Below are positions 45,982 through 55,078 of a stretch of DNA of 64,000 nt, piece by piece; the first letter of the stretch is position 1, and each line of letters starts with the position of its first letter. Location: the NCBI GenBank assembly GCA_937872445.1, contig CALMSL010000141.1, forward strand, positions 55,110-119,109. The letters run 5' to 3'. A program made the position numbers and the translations under genes. Under the pieces are notes generated by a model that was not told the DNA's origin, made no database searches, and saw only the letters and a program-made list of their open reading frames with translations. Source of the DNA: an uncultured Microbacteriaceae bacterium. Its GTDB lineage: Bacteria > Actinomycetota > Actinomycetes > Actinomycetales > Microbacteriaceae.

Positions 45982-46000
45982 GTTACAGACCGTCTGTAAC
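45982..46000. promoter_or_regulatory. Perfect 19-bp palindrome in the rpsF leader
   Basis: GTTACAGAC-C-GTCTGTAAC has 9-bp perfect arms around one base, ending about 10 bases before the AAAGGAGG ribosome binding site of rpsF. As RNA it folds into a hairpin with a CCG loop. It may be an S6:S18-type autoregulatory element, or a protein operator acting on rpsF or on the divergent ino1. A smaller hairpin (CGGTC/GACCG, 45943-45956) lies upstream. Confidence 0.6.
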
Positions 46001-46029
46001 CGTTCTAGTCCAAAGGAGGTGGGTTAGTT

Positions 46030-46461
46030 ATGCATCAGTACGAACTCATGGTGATTCTCGATCCAGAGATTGACGAGCGCACCGTTGCTCCGAGCCTCGA
46101 CAAATTTTTGGGCGTGATCCGCGCAGATGGCGGCACGATCGAGAATGTCGACATTTGGGGCAAGCGCCGCCTGGCCTACGAGATCAACAAGAAGACCGAA
46201 GGCATTTACGCCGTGGTCGACATGACGGCGACCTCGGCCGCGACGATCGAGCTCGACCGTCAACTTAAACTGAGCGAGGCCGTCATGCGCACGAAGGTTC
46301 TCCGTGCGGAGGAAGCCATCGCGCAGGTTGCCGAGGCCGCGAAGCTGTCCGCAGAGCGTGCCGCACGCAAGGCCGCGGCTACCCCCCGGTCGTCAGCCAC
46401 GCAGAAGAGCACCGCCTCGGTGGCGAAGGCGTCTGAGGCTGCCGACAAGGATTCGGAGTAG
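46030..46461 (+). CDS. rpsF: 30S ribosomal protein S6
   Basis: Ribosomal protein with the S6 fold ([31 protein letters not shown]). At 143 residues it is about 45 longer than common S6 because of an Ala/Lys/Ser-rich C-terminal tail ([20 protein letters not shown]...). The ribosome binding site AAAGGAGG is strong (46012-46019). It is followed by ssb after 3 bp. Confidence 0.96.
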   Translation: MHQYELMVILDPEIDERTVAPSLDKFLGVIRADGGTIENVDIWGKRRLAYEINKKTEGIYAVVDMTATSAATIELDRQLKLSEAVMRTKVLRAEEAIAQVAEAAKLSAERAARKAAATPRSSATQKSTASVAKASEAADKDSE

Positions 46462-46464
46462 ATC

Positions 46465-46956
46465 ATGGCCGGAGAGACCGTCATCACGGTGGTCGGAAAT
46501 CTGACCGCGGATCCCGAGCTGCGCTTCACGCAGAACGGGCTGGCTGTGGCGAACTTCACGATCGCCTCGACGCCGCGCACATTCGACCGCGCCGCCAATG
46601 ACTGGAAGGACGGCGAAGCGCTGTTCCTCCGCGCGTCGGTGTGGCGCGAATTCGCCGAGCACGTGGCCGGCTCGCTGAGCAAGGGAGCCAGGGTCATCGC
46701 GACCGGGCGCCTCAAGCAGCGCAGCTACGAGACGAAGGAAGGCGAAAAGCGCACGAGCTACGAGATCGAGGTCGACGAGATCGGTCCGAGCCTGCGTTAC
46801 GCCACCGCCCAGGTGACCCGGACGACGGGCGGTGCCTCCCGCGGCGGCGCTGGCGGCCAGGGTGCGGATGAGCCATGGGCTTCGGCTCCGGCATCCGAGT
46901 CCTCAGGCGACGTCTGGAACACGCCAGGCAACTTCAACGACGAGACGCCGTTCTAA
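46465..46956 (+). CDS. ssb: Single-stranded DNA-binding protein
   Basis: OB-fold protein of 163 residues ([56 protein letters not shown]). A Gly-rich linker follows, and the acidic tip is NDETPF, which binds partner replication proteins. The gene lies between rpsF and rpsR, the usual order. Confidence 0.97.
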   Translation: MAGETVITVVGNLTADPELRFTQNGLAVANFTIASTPRTFDRAANDWKDGEALFLRASVWREFAEHVAGSLSKGARVIATGRLKQRSYETKEGEKRTSYEIEVDEIGPSLRYATAQVTRTTGGASRGGAGGQGADEPWASAPASESSGDVWNTPGNFNDETPF

Positions 46957-46991
46957 CAGCGTTCCCCAACTCTTTCAGAAAGCAGGAAATC

Positions 46992-47255
46992 ATGGCAGGA
47001 AAGTCCAGCGGCGACCGCCGCAAGCCCCTTCGCGGAGCCAAGGGCGGCAAGCCCCTCGCTCCCGCGAAGGCGATCACCGTCGGCGTCATCGACTACAAGG
47101 ATGTCGCCACGCTTCGCAAGTTCATCTCCGAACGCGGGAAAATCCGCGCTCGCCGCATCACCGGCGTTTCCGTTCAGGAGCAGCGCCTCATCGCCCGTGC
47201 CGTCAAGAATGCTCGCGAAATGGCTTTGCTGCCGTACGCGGGCTCGGGCCGTTAG
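46992..47255 (+). CDS. rpsR: 30S ribosomal protein S18
   Basis: An 87-residue ribosomal protein with the S18 core [20 protein letters not shown] and [20 protein letters not shown]. The zinc cysteines found in some S18 proteins are absent. The ATG at 46992 has AGCAGGA upstream. Confidence 0.97.
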   Translation: MAGKSSGDRRKPLRGAKGGKPLAPAKAITVGVIDYKDVATLRKFISERGKIRARRITGVSVQEQRLIARAVKNAREMALLPYAGSGR

Positions 47256-47266
47256 GAGACACGGAA

Positions 47267-47719
47267 ATGTCAAAACTGATTCTCACGCATGAAGTCACGG
47301 GCCTCGGCGCCCCCGGTGACATCGTCGACGTCAAGAACGGGTTCGCCCGCAACTACCTCATCCCGCAGGGCTGGGCCGTGGTGTGGACCCGTGGCGGCGG
47401 CAAGCAGATCGAGCAGATCAAGGCCGCCCGTTCCGCTCGCGAGCACGCCACAGTGGAAGAGGCACAGGATCTGAAGTCGAAGCTCCAGGCGACTCCGGTC
47501 ACCCTCACGGTGACCGCCGGCGAAGGTGGCCGGCTCTTCGGGTCGGTGAAGACCTCCGACATCGCGGATGCGGTTTCCGCGGCCGGCCTCGGCTCCCTGG
47601 ACAAGAGGAAGATCGAGCTCACCGCTCCCATCAAGTCGACCGGCGAGCACGAGGCGACGGTGCGCCTGAGGGATGACCTGGTTGCCACCATCACGATCAA
47701 GGTTGTCGCAGCGAAGTAG
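47267..47719 (+). CDS. rplI: 50S ribosomal protein L9
   Basis: A 150-residue two-domain protein: N-terminal [29 protein letters not shown]-type sequence (conserved GxxGD and NGxARNYL), a long central helix (about 45-75) and a C-terminal domain ([17 protein letters not shown]). It ends the operon before a strong terminator. Confidence 0.97.
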   Translation: MSKLILTHEVTGLGAPGDIVDVKNGFARNYLIPQGWAVVWTRGGGKQIEQIKAARSAREHATVEEAQDLKSKLQATPVTLTVTAGEGGRLFGSVKTSDIADAVSAAGLGSLDKRKIELTAPIKSTGEHEATVRLRDDLVATITIKVVAAK

Positions 47720-47730
47720 TTCACACCCAG

Positions 47731-47772
47731 AGCGGCACGGGCGACTTTCACCTCGCCCGTGCCGCTTCTTTG
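47731..47772 (+). terminator. Rho-independent terminator after rplI
   Basis: Perfect 14-bp stem AGCGGCACGGGCGA / TCGCCCGTGCCGCT with an 8-base loop, followed by TCTTTG. It starts 11 bp after the rplI stop. Confidence 0.9.
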
Positions 47773-48229
47773 TGCCGACTACCCCCACTTGGGGGGTCGC
47801 GGAATGCGCCCTGTTTTGCACAGTCGCGCGCACAGGTCGCCAACCCTCAACCACAACTATAAACATGTTTCTACACACAGGGTGAATGTAGAGAAAATGC
47901 TGGTCAAGACGAATATGTACCCCGAAAAGTTTCTATAATCCACAGAATGCTCCACAGGTTGCCCACATCGGCTACGGAGTTTCGCGCAGATAATCCACAG
48001 CGTTGTCCACAGGGCAGGTTGAGAGCCTGACGCGGAGTTCCTAGTGTTGAGCCGCACCGACACGAAAGAGACATTCGCCCGACGGGTCACCGTGAATGTC
48101 GTCGGTGTGGAGTAGACCTGATTGCGGAAGGCTCGCCGAATTCGCGCCACCGCAGTCGGTATCGGCGCGCCCGGCGCACGACCAGAACATGCTGCGCGCA
48201 AGCGCTTGACGATACCGAAAGGGACAGGG
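47773..48229. promoter_or_regulatory. Noncoding region upstream of dnaB with a cluster of DnaA-box-like sites
   Basis: A 457-bp gap without a gene. TTGTCCACA at 48003-48011 matches the actinobacterial DnaA-box consensus exactly. TAATCCACA occurs twice (47936-47944 and 47991-47999), TTGCCCACA is at 47959-47967, and CTCCACA is at 47950-47956, all in the same orientation within 76 bp. The segment 47850-47945 is AT-rich and holds TATAAT at 47934-47939, a possible -10 box without a clear -35. Confidence 0.65.
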
Positions 48230-49606
48230 ATGTCGATAGCCCACCTTGGCCTTGCCGGAGATCAGCGTTCGGCCCCGGACGGCCGACAGGGCGAGCGCAC
48301 CCCGCCGCACGACCTGCTGGCCGAACAAAGCGCCATCGGCGGGATGCTCCTGAGCAAGGATGCCGTTGCCGATGTGATCGAAACCGTGCGCGCGGCCGAC
48401 TTCTACATCCCGAAGCACGAGCTCATCTTCGACGCGATCCTGTCCCTGTACTCGCACGGCGAGCCGACGGACGTCATCGCGGTGACGGACGAACTGACGA
48501 AAACCGGCGAGCTGTCCCGTGCTGGCGGCGCCGAGTACCTGCACACGCTCACCGGGCTCGTCCCGACCGCGGCGAACGCCGGATTCTACGCAAATATTGT
48601 CGCGGAGAAGGCTGTCCTGCGCCGGCTTGTCGAGGCCGGAACCCGCATCGTGCAGATGGGGTATGCGTCGGAGGGCGAGGTGGTGGACCTCGTCAACAAC
48701 GCCCAGGCCGAGATCTATGGCGTCACTGGAGGCGTCGACTCCGAGGACTTCGTCCCGCTGACGACAGCCGTCGAGACGGCGATCGACGAAATCGAAGCCG
48801 CGAAGGGCCGCGGCGGCCTGATGACCGGCATCCCCACGGGCTTCGCCGAGCTCGATGAGCTCACCAACGGGCTGCATCCGGGACAGCTCATCATCGTCGC
48901 CGCGCGCCCCGCGCTCGGCAAGTCGACGCTCGCGCTGGATTTCGCGCGCGCGGCATCCATCCAGAACGACCTGCCGTCGATCGTGTTCTCGCTCGAAATG
49001 GGCCGGAGCGAGATCGCGATGAGGCTGTTGTCGGCCGAGGCATCCGTCCCGCTGCAGAATATGCGGAAGGGCACGGTCGACAGCCGGGACTGGAAGACGA
49101 TCGCGCACACCCGTGGCCGCATCAATGATGCCCCGCTGTACCTGGACGACAGCCCGAACATGACCCTGGTGGAGATTCGGGCCAAGTGCCGCAGACTCAA
49201 GCAGCGCGTCGGACTGAAGCTCGTCATCATCGACTACCTGCAGCTCATGACTTCCGGCAAACGCGTGGAGTCCAGGCAGCAGGAGGTGAGCGAGTTCTCC
49301 CGCGCGCTCAAGCTGCTCGCGAAGGAGCTCCAGGTGCCGGTCGTCGCGCTGTCCCAGCTGAACCGCGGCCCGGAGCAGCGGACAGACAAGATGCCCGCGC
49401 TGTCCGACCTGCGCGAGTCAGGCTCGCTCGAGCAGGACGCGGACCTCGTGATCCTGCTTCACCGGGAAAGCGCGTACGAGAAGGAGAACCCGCGTGCCGG
49501 GGAGGCGGACTTCATCGTCGCCAAGCACCGCAACGGACCCACGCGGACCATCACGGTCGCGTTCCAGGGCCACTTCTCGCGGTTCCAGGACATGGCGGCC
49601 GGCTAA
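48230..49606 (+). CDS. dnaB: Replicative DNA helicase DnaB
   Basis: Hexameric helicase of 458 residues that unwinds the fork. The N-terminal DnaB_N domain starts PPHDLLAEQSAIGGMLLSKD. The RecA-like domain has Walker A ARPALGKSTLALDFARAA, VFSLEMGRSEIAMRLL, Walker B LVIIDYLQLM and SDLRESGSLEQDADLV. There is no intein. The ATG at 48230 has AAAGGGACAGGG before it; the longer frame from 48122 is not conserved in type. Confidence 0.97.
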   Translation: MSIAHLGLAGDQRSAPDGRQGERTPPHDLLAEQSAIGGMLLSKDAVADVIETVRAADFYIPKHELIFDAILSLYSHGEPTDVIAVTDELTKTGELSRAGGAEYLHTLTGLVPTAANAGFYANIVAEKAVLRRLVEAGTRIVQMGYASEGEVVDLVNNAQAEIYGVTGGVDSEDFVPLTTAVETAIDEIEAAKGRGGLMTGIPTGFAELDELTNGLHPGQLIIVAARPALGKSTLALDFARAASIQNDLPSIVFSLEMGRSEIAMRLLSAEASVPLQNMRKGTVDSRDWKTIAHTRGRINDAPLYLDDSPNMTLVEIRAKCRRLKQRVGLKLVIIDYLQLMTSGKRVESRQQEVSEFSRALKLLAKELQVPVVALSQLNRGPEQRTDKMPALSDLRESGSLEQDADLVILLHRESAYEKENPRAGEADFIVAKHRNGPTRTITVAFQGHFSRFQDMAAG

Positions 49607-49645
49607 CGCACCAGCATCTTCTTCCTTTTCTCCGGTAGACACCCT

Positions 49646-49675
49646 TTAGACCACTGGTCTAGACTGGTGGTCTAA
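49646..49675. promoter_or_regulatory. TetR-type operator upstream of the FAD monooxygenase
   Basis: A 30-bp near-palindrome centred between 49660 and 49661, with 13 of 15 positions paired. The outer arms are TTAGACCAC and GTGGTCTAA and the centre is TCTAGA. It also contains the 15-bp TAGACCA-C-TGGTCTA. It lies 25 bp before the start codon, the right place for repression by the TetR regulator encoded downstream. Confidence 0.75.
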
Positions 49676-49699
49676 GTCGTCCGCGAGGGAGGAGTCATC

Positions 49700-50884
49700 G
49701 TGAAGGTATTGATTGTCGGCGCAGGAATTGCCGGGCCGACGACGGCATTTTGGCTGAACAAAGCCGGGCACGACGTCACGATCGTCGAACACGCACCGCA
49801 GCTGCGACGTGGCGGATACCTCATTGATTTCTGGGGTGCGGGATTCGATGTCGCCGAAAAGATGGGGATCGTCCCGGAGCTTCGGCGGCGCGGATACGTG
49901 ATGACCGAGGCGAGGGCGATCAATCGGGATGGACGGAAGGTGGCATCCTTCGCGCCCGATGTGATCATCGAGTCGGCGAAGAAGTACCTGAGTATCGCGC
50001 GGTCCGACCTGTCGGCCGTCATTTACGAGTCTCTCGCGGCCGAGGTCGAACTTGTTCTGGGAGACACCGTCCAGAAGCTCGACGATGACGGAACTTTGGT
50101 CCGGGTCACTTTCGAGAGCGGAAACACGCGCAACTTCGACCTGGTCATCGGTGCTGACGGCCTTCACTCCCGCGTGCGGCGGCTCGCATTCGGGCCGGAC
50201 ACCGACTACGAAAAGTACCTGGGAATGTTCGTGGCCGCATTCCAGGGAACCGGTTATCCCGTGCGGAATGAGCTCACTGCCATGATGTATGCGGACATTG
50301 GCTTTCAGGCGCTCCGGCTTTCCTTGCGCGACGACGTCACCCTGTTCCTGTTCTCGGTTCGGCATGATGGGGACGTCCCGACCGATCGACCGGCGCAAGA
50401 GGCGCTGGTGCGGGCAAAACTTGCGGACGCCGGATGGGAAGTTCCCGCCATGCTCGACGTCATGTCCGGCGCGAAGGATTTCTATTTCGACTCAGTGAGC
50501 CAGATCCGGATGCCGTCCTGGTCGAAGGGCCGCATCGCCCTCGTCGGCGACGCAGGAGCATGCCCGTCGTTTCTTGCCGGCCAGGGCTCTGCGCTGGGGA
50601 TGGTGGAGGGTTACACGCTGGCGACTGAGCTTGCCGCGAACAGCGATCATCGCGAGGCATTCGCCCGCTATCACGAGCGGTTGGCTCCGCTCGTGGGCTC
50701 CAAGCAGGATGCCGCACAGGGTCTCGGGCTCGCATTCGCCCCGAAGAATCACCTCCAGCTATTCATAAGAAACACGGTCCTGAAGATGATGGGTCTGCCG
50801 AAGGTGGCCGACATAGTGATGGGGCGGAGCTTCCACGACGCTGTCGAACTCCCCGCGTTCCCGGAAGCAGGCCCGATACGCTGA
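49700..50884 (+). CDS. FAD-dependent monooxygenase (PHBH/TetX-like)
   Basis: Flavoprotein hydroxylase of 394 residues. The FAD-binding motif is VGAGIAGPTTAFWLNKAG at the N-terminus, the DG motif is VIGADGLHSRVRRLAFG near 150-166, and the GD motif is ALVGDAGACPSFLAGQGSA near 275-293. Such enzymes hydroxylate aromatic compounds or inactivate drugs such as tetracyclines or rifamycins. The substrate cannot be inferred. The GTG start follows GGGAGGAG. It forms an operon with the TetR regulator 4 bp downstream and is probably induced by its substrate. Confidence 0.88.
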   Translation: MKVLIVGAGIAGPTTAFWLNKAGHDVTIVEHAPQLRRGGYLIDFWGAGFDVAEKMGIVPELRRRGYVMTEARAINRDGRKVASFAPDVIIESAKKYLSIARSDLSAVIYESLAAEVELVLGDTVQKLDDDGTLVRVTFESGNTRNFDLVIGADGLHSRVRRLAFGPDTDYEKYLGMFVAAFQGTGYPVRNELTAMMYADIGFQALRLSLRDDVTLFLFSVRHDGDVPTDRPAQEALVRAKLADAGWEVPAMLDVMSGAKDFYFDSVSQIRMPSWSKGRIALVGDAGACPSFLAGQGSALGMVEGYTLATELAANSDHREAFARYHERLAPLVGSKQDAAQGLGLAFAPKNHLQLFIRNTVLKMMGLPKVADIVMGRSFHDAVELPAFPEAGPIR

Positions 50885-50888
50885 TCGA

Positions 50889-51542
50889 ATGGCTCGCCCT
50901 CGATTCCTGAAGCTTCCGCCGCAGCAACAGCAGGCGATTCTTCGGGCGGCGCTCGAGGAGTTCGCGGCGCACGGATTCCATGACGCCTCGCTCAATCGGG
51001 TGATCGAGGCGGCCGGGATTTCCAAAGGGTCGATGTACTACTACTTCGACGGCAAAGAGGACCTTTACGCCTACGTCGCACAGACCGAGTTCGCGGGACT
51101 GTTCGAACGAGTCGGCCCACCGCCCGACTTCGACGCTGGCGACGCCGAATCGTTCTGGTCGGCGCTGGAGGACTACTACCGGCAGCTGCTGCAGGCGCTT
51201 GCCGCTTCCCCGCAGTTGGCGGCGATGCTTCGCGGCTGGTCCGCCGCAGCGAAAAACCCGGCATTCCAGGAGGTGCAGGGAGAACTTGAGCAGGCATCCG
51301 TCCCCTGGATCGAGCAGGCGCTCGCCGCGGGCCAGAAGGTGGGTGCGATTAGGGATGACCTGCCGGCCTCGCTCCTGATCGCCGTAGCCCTCGGCATGGG
51401 TGAAGCGATGGACCTGTGGCTCATGTCCCAGCCCGTCGATCCGGGCAGCCTGCCGGCGCAGGTTCACGGACTCATCGACATGATGCGCGGCGCATTCGCA
51501 CCCCGCGGACCAGCGCAGCAGGCGGGGAACGCGATCCTGTGA
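50889..51542 (+). CDS. TetR/AcrR-family transcriptional regulator
   Basis: Regulator of 217 residues. The N-terminal HTH domain reads QQQAILRAALEEFAAHGFHD, ASLNRVIEAAGISKGSMYYY and FDGKEDLYAYV (about 12-65), followed by an all-helical ligand-binding domain. It follows the monooxygenase by 4 bp and most likely binds the 30-bp operator at 49646-49675. Confidence 0.93.
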   Translation: MARPRFLKLPPQQQQAILRAALEEFAAHGFHDASLNRVIEAAGISKGSMYYYFDGKEDLYAYVAQTEFAGLFERVGPPPDFDAGDAESFWSALEDYYRQLLQALAASPQLAAMLRGWSAAAKNPAFQEVQGELEQASVPWIEQALAAGQKVGAIRDDLPASLLIAVALGMGEAMDLWLMSQPVDPGSLPAQVHGLIDMMRGAFAPRGPAQQAGNAIL

Positions 51543-51637
51543 CTTTGCCCCCATTCGACCGACGGCCCGGAAAACCGGCGTAGCGTCATCGGCAACGACC
51601 CGGACGCCGCCCCACGGCATCCGATTGCAGGTTCATC

Positions 51638-52732
51638 ATGGCTATTCAGCCGACAGTTTCCGTAGATTTCACGCCAACTCGCGCGCGCAATGCCGCGAAT
51701 CCGTATCTGGCGCTGGCCGAACGCATCCGGCAGGAGGGGCTCCTGAGGCGCCGATACGGGTACTACTGGTCCATGCTCGCTGCGGTTCCGCTCGTGTACG
51801 CGGCGTGCGTCGTCGGCTTCATTTTCATCGGCGACACGTGGTGGCAATTGTTCACGGCCGTGGTGTTCGCGATCGTGTTCACGCAGACCGCGTTCCTCGG
51901 CCACGATGCGGCGCATCGTCAAATTTTCAAGTCCGGCCGGTGGAATGACTGGGTCAGCGTCGTCATCGGCGACCTGTTCATCGGGATGAGCTACGGATGG
52001 TGGCAGAACAAGCACACGCGGCACCACGCGAACCCGAACCGGGTGGGCGAAGATCCGGACATCGAACTGCCGGTGATCGCCTTCACCCCTGAGCAGGCCG
52101 CCGCACACCGCAACCCCGTGTCGCGCTGGCTGATCGCCCATCAGGGCTGGCTGTTTTTCCCCATCCTCCTGCTCGAGGGAGTGTCCCTGCATCTGTCGGG
52201 ATTCAAACGGGTTCTCAGCCGAGGCAGGGTGGAGAGACGTTGGGCAGAACTTGGCCTCCTCGCCACCCGGTTCCTCCTGTACCTGTCGGTGGTCTTCCTT
52301 GTGTTGTCACCGGACAAGGCAGCAGTGTTCCTTGCCATTCAGCTCGGTCTATTCGGGTTCTACATGGGGATGTCGTTCGCACCGAACCACAAAGGGATGC
52401 CGCTGCTGGAGGCCGGGCGGAAGATGGATTTCCTGCACCATCAGGCGATGATGAGCCGCAACATCCGCGGCAGCAGACTCATCGACATTGCCATGGGTGG
52501 TCTCAACTTTCAGATCGAGCACCACCTCTTTCCGTCCATGGCGCGGCCGCACCTGAGAAAGTCGGCGGCAATAATTTCGGAGTTCTGCCGCGCCCATGAT
52601 GTGCCGTACACCGAGACCCGGCTGGGGGAGTCCTACGGGATCGTGCTGCGCTACATCAACCGGGTCGGGCTCGGCGCGAAAGACCCGTTCGAGTGCCCGC
52701 TCCTCGCCCAACGCGCGGCGATCGGGCGGTAG
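51638..52732 (+). CDS. Membrane fatty-acid desaturase
   Basis: Di-iron desaturase of 364 residues that places a double bond in acyl chains of lipids or acyl-CoA. The three histidine boxes are HDAAH (about residue 90), HTRHH (about 127) and QIEHHLFP (about 291). Hydrophobic pairs of helices lie between them (WSMLAAVPLVYAACVVGFIF; FLLYLSVVFLVLSPDKAAVF). It is of the delta-5/delta-6 front-end-like or DesA3-like class. It has its own 95-bp upstream gap after the TetR gene and no clear operon partner. Confidence 0.92.
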   Translation: MAIQPTVSVDFTPTRARNAANPYLALAERIRQEGLLRRRYGYYWSMLAAVPLVYAACVVGFIFIGDTWWQLFTAVVFAIVFTQTAFLGHDAAHRQIFKSGRWNDWVSVVIGDLFIGMSYGWWQNKHTRHHANPNRVGEDPDIELPVIAFTPEQAAAHRNPVSRWLIAHQGWLFFPILLLEGVSLHLSGFKRVLSRGRVERRWAELGLLATRFLLYLSVVFLVLSPDKAAVFLAIQLGLFGFYMGMSFAPNHKGMPLLEAGRKMDFLHHQAMMSRNIRGSRLIDIAMGGLNFQIEHHLFPSMARPHLRKSAAIISEFCRAHDVPYTETRLGESYGIVLRYINRVGLGAKDPFECPLLAQRAAIGR

Positions 52733-52814
52733 TGAGCGCGTAAGCTGGAGGGGCCCGACGCGCCCATCGCGCTTGCCGCGATCGCCGCGGAATCAATTCA
52801 GGAAAAGAGGTCAC

Positions 52815-53447
52815 GTGTCCGCAGCTCAGACACGGACCCGGTACTGGCCGGTGCAGTTGCTCCGCGCGATTCCCGCCCTCGTGATCGGTCTCGTGATCAC
52901 GTTTTCGGCCATCCACACCGCGTCCTTCGGTCTCATCACGTTCGGCGGATTCGCGCTCGCGACGGGCATCCTGATGGGCTGGGGATCCTTTCGTCTGGAA
53001 GACCGCCAGCTCCGCGCAGCATCCCTCGTGTTTTCGGCCATCGCCGCGGTTTCCGGTGCTGCAGCGCTGGCCCTGAACAGCGCCGGGCCGGGCGCGTTGT
53101 TTCTCCTGGTGATCATTTTCGGCGCCACGACGGGGTTCCTTGAGTTGTATCTGGGTCTTCGCACCCGCGGCAGGCACGACGCCGCCCGGGACTGGATTGC
53201 CGTCGGCGTGCTCACCGCGCTGCTCGCAATTGCCGTCCTGCTTGTCCCTGCGGACTATTCGCTCGCGTGGTCGGCCGCCGATGCCGGTGTGGCGGCGCGT
53301 GGCGTCCTCACCTCGCAAATCATCGTTGTGGGAATTTTCGGCGCATATGCAATTCTGGTGGGGGTGTATCTGGCGATCGGCGGACTTTCCAACCGGTGGT
53401 CAGCCCTTGCCGAACCCGCGACCAGTGAACCAGTGACAGGACAATGA
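52815..53447 (+). CDS. Hypothetical membrane protein (about 6 helices)
   Basis: A 210-residue polytopic protein of unknown function. Hydrophobic segments are seen at about residues 14-35, 40-58, 68-90, 95-115, 127-147 and 170-195. The GTG at 52815 has AAAAGAGG upstream; the longer frame from 52596 overlaps the desaturase out of frame and is rejected. It is coupled by an ATGA overlap to the 82-aa membrane protein. Similar proteins are common in Microbacteriaceae, as far as I recall, without a known role. Confidence 0.75.
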   Translation: MSAAQTRTRYWPVQLLRAIPALVIGLVITFSAIHTASFGLITFGGFALATGILMGWGSFRLEDRQLRAASLVFSAIAAVSGAAALALNSAGPGALFLLVIIFGATTGFLELYLGLRTRGRHDAARDWIAVGVLTALLAIAVLLVPADYSLAWSAADAGVAARGVLTSQIIVVGIFGAYAILVGVYLAIGGLSNRWSALAEPATSEPVTGQ

Positions 53448-53692
53448 CCATGCACACTCCCACCCTCCGGGACCGGCTCCGCCCGCTGGAACTGCTCTCA
53501 CTTTCCGCTGTTATCGGCGTTTTCACGGGGCTCGTGATTCTGTTCACGACGAGGGAGTGGTGGCTGGCCGGAATCGGTTTCGGTGTCGCATTCATCCTTG
53601 CGATCATGACGATCGCGTTGCTGGCGCTGTCGGCCAAGCCGAACGCCGACGAACTCGACGATCTCGATGAGCAGGACCGCGCTGCTCACTGA
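53444..53692 (+). CDS. Hypothetical small membrane protein
   Basis: An 82-residue protein with two membrane helices, at about 17-37 (LLSLSAVIGVFTGLVILF) and 40-64 (WWLAGIGFGVAFILAIMTIA), and an acidic tail (NADELDDLDEQDRAAH). Its ATG overlaps the stop of the preceding gene, so both may form one membrane complex. It converges on purB with only 3 bp between. Function unknown. Confidence 0.75.
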   Translation: MTMHTPTLRDRLRPLELLSLSAVIGVFTGLVILFTTREWWLAGIGFGVAFILAIMTIALLALSAKPNADELDDLDEQDRAAH

Positions 53693-53695
53693 GTA

Positions 53696-55078
53696 TCAGT
53701 CCAGGAAGCCGACCAGTTTCGACGCGAGTCCCGTGTAGGTGGCGGGTACGAGCGCGAGCAGCCGCCCCCGGGCATCCTCGCCGATATCGAGTCCGCCGAT
53801 GAACTCCGCGAAAGCTTCCGGCCCCACGTGCTTGCCTCGAGTGAGTTCCTTGAGAAGCGCATAGGGGTCCGTGATGGTGCTCCGGCCGGCGGTGATCTCC
53901 GCGCGGATGACGGTTTGGATCGCCTCCGCGAGCACCTCCCAGTTGTCGTCCAGGTCCCGGGCGAGCTGCGCCTCGTTCACCGCAATCTCGTCGAGTCCGC
54001 GGAGGATGTTGTCGAGCGCGAGGAGGGAGTGGCCGAGCCCGACCCCGATGTTGCGTTGCGCGCTCGAATCCGTGAGGTCGCGCTGGAGGCGCGAGGTCAC
54101 GAGCGTCGCCGCGAGCGATTCGAGGATCGCGGACGACAACTCCAGGTTGGATTCCGCGTTCTCGAAGCGGATGGGGTTGACCTTGTGCGGCATGGTCGAG
54201 GACCCGGTGGCTCCTTCGGCGGGGATCTGCGTGAAGTAGCCCAGCGAAATGTACGTCCAGACATCCGTGCACAGGTTGTGGAGCACGCGGTTCGCATGGC
54301 TGATGCGCGCGTAGAGTTCCGCCTGCCAGTCGTGCGATTCGATCTGGGTGGTGAGCGGATTCCAGCTGAGCCCCAACGATTCCACGAACTCGCGGGACAG
54401 CGCCGCCCAGTCCGCCTCCGGGTCGGCCGCGAGGTGCGCGGCGAACGTGCCGGTTGCGCCGCTGAACTTCGCGAGAGACTCAGTGGCGTCGATCTGGCGG
54501 GATATCCGGCCGAGTCGGGCCACAAACACCGCGAACTCCTTGCCGACCGTCGTGGGGGTTGCCGGCTGACCGTGCGTTCGCGCGAGCATCGGCACGGCAC
54601 GATGTTCGCGGGCGAGCTCGTGAAGCCTGCGGATGACGGAGTGAAACCTCGGGAGCCACACCGCCCGCAGGGCCGAGTCGATGCACAGCGCATAGGAGAG
54701 ATTGTTGATGTCCTCGCTCGTGGCGCCGAAGTGCACGAGTTCAGAGACTCCCCTGATGTTCAGGGCATCCAGCCGACTCCGCAGGAAGTACTCCACCGCC
54801 TTGACGTCGTGCCGCGTGCCCGCCTCCAGCACGGCGAGTTCGCGGATGTCGTCCTCGCCGAAGCCGGTGGCGACCGCCCGCAGTGCGGTTTTCTGTTCTG
54901 CAGTGAGCGGCTCGGAACCGAACATCCGGTGATCGGTGAGGAACAGGAGCCATTCAATCTCCACGCGCAGCCGCGCGCGGTTCAGCGCGGCCTCGGACAG
55001 ATGATCGCCCAGCGCGCTCACGGCGTCGCGGTAGCGGCCGTCGAGAGGGCTGAGTGGCTGGGGGGGCAGCTGGGTCAT
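53696..55078 (-). CDS. purB: Adenylosuccinate lyase
   Basis: Purine-synthesis enzyme of 460 residues of the fumarase/aspartase superfamily. It starts with LPPQPLSPLDGRYRDAVSAL, and the signature loop is TGSSTMPHKVNPIRFENAES. The catalytic His region (ARTHGQPATPTTVGKEF) is present. It acts twice in the pathway to AMP. The ATG overlaps the stop of the phosphatase gene by 4 bp. Confidence 0.96.
   Translation of the reverse strand: MTQLPPQPLSPLDGRYRDAVSALGDHLSEAALNRARLRVEIEWLLFLTDHRMFGSEPLTAEQKTALRAVATGFGEDDIRELAVLEAGTRHDVKAVEYFLRSRLDALNIRGVSELVHFGATSEDINNLSYALCIDSALRAVWLPRFHSVIRRLHELAREHRAVPMLARTHGQPATPTTVGKEFAVFVARLGRISRQIDATESLAKFSGATGTFAAHLAADPEADWAALSREFVESLGLSWNPLTTQIESHDWQAELYARISHANRVLHNLCTDVWTYISLGYFTQIPAEGATGSSTMPHKVNPIRFENAESNLELSSAILESLAATLVTSRLQRDLTDSSAQRNIGVGLGHSLLALDNILRGLDEIAVNEAQLARDLDDNWEVLAEAIQTVIRAEITAGRSTITDPYALLKELTRGKHVGPEAFAEFIGGLDIGEDARGRLLALVPATYTGLASKLVGFLD

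Noticed and set aside
48230-49606. Intein in dnaB (and in gyrA)
   Set aside because: Inteins are frequent in these genes in actinobacteria, but both frames have normal length and uninterrupted motifs.
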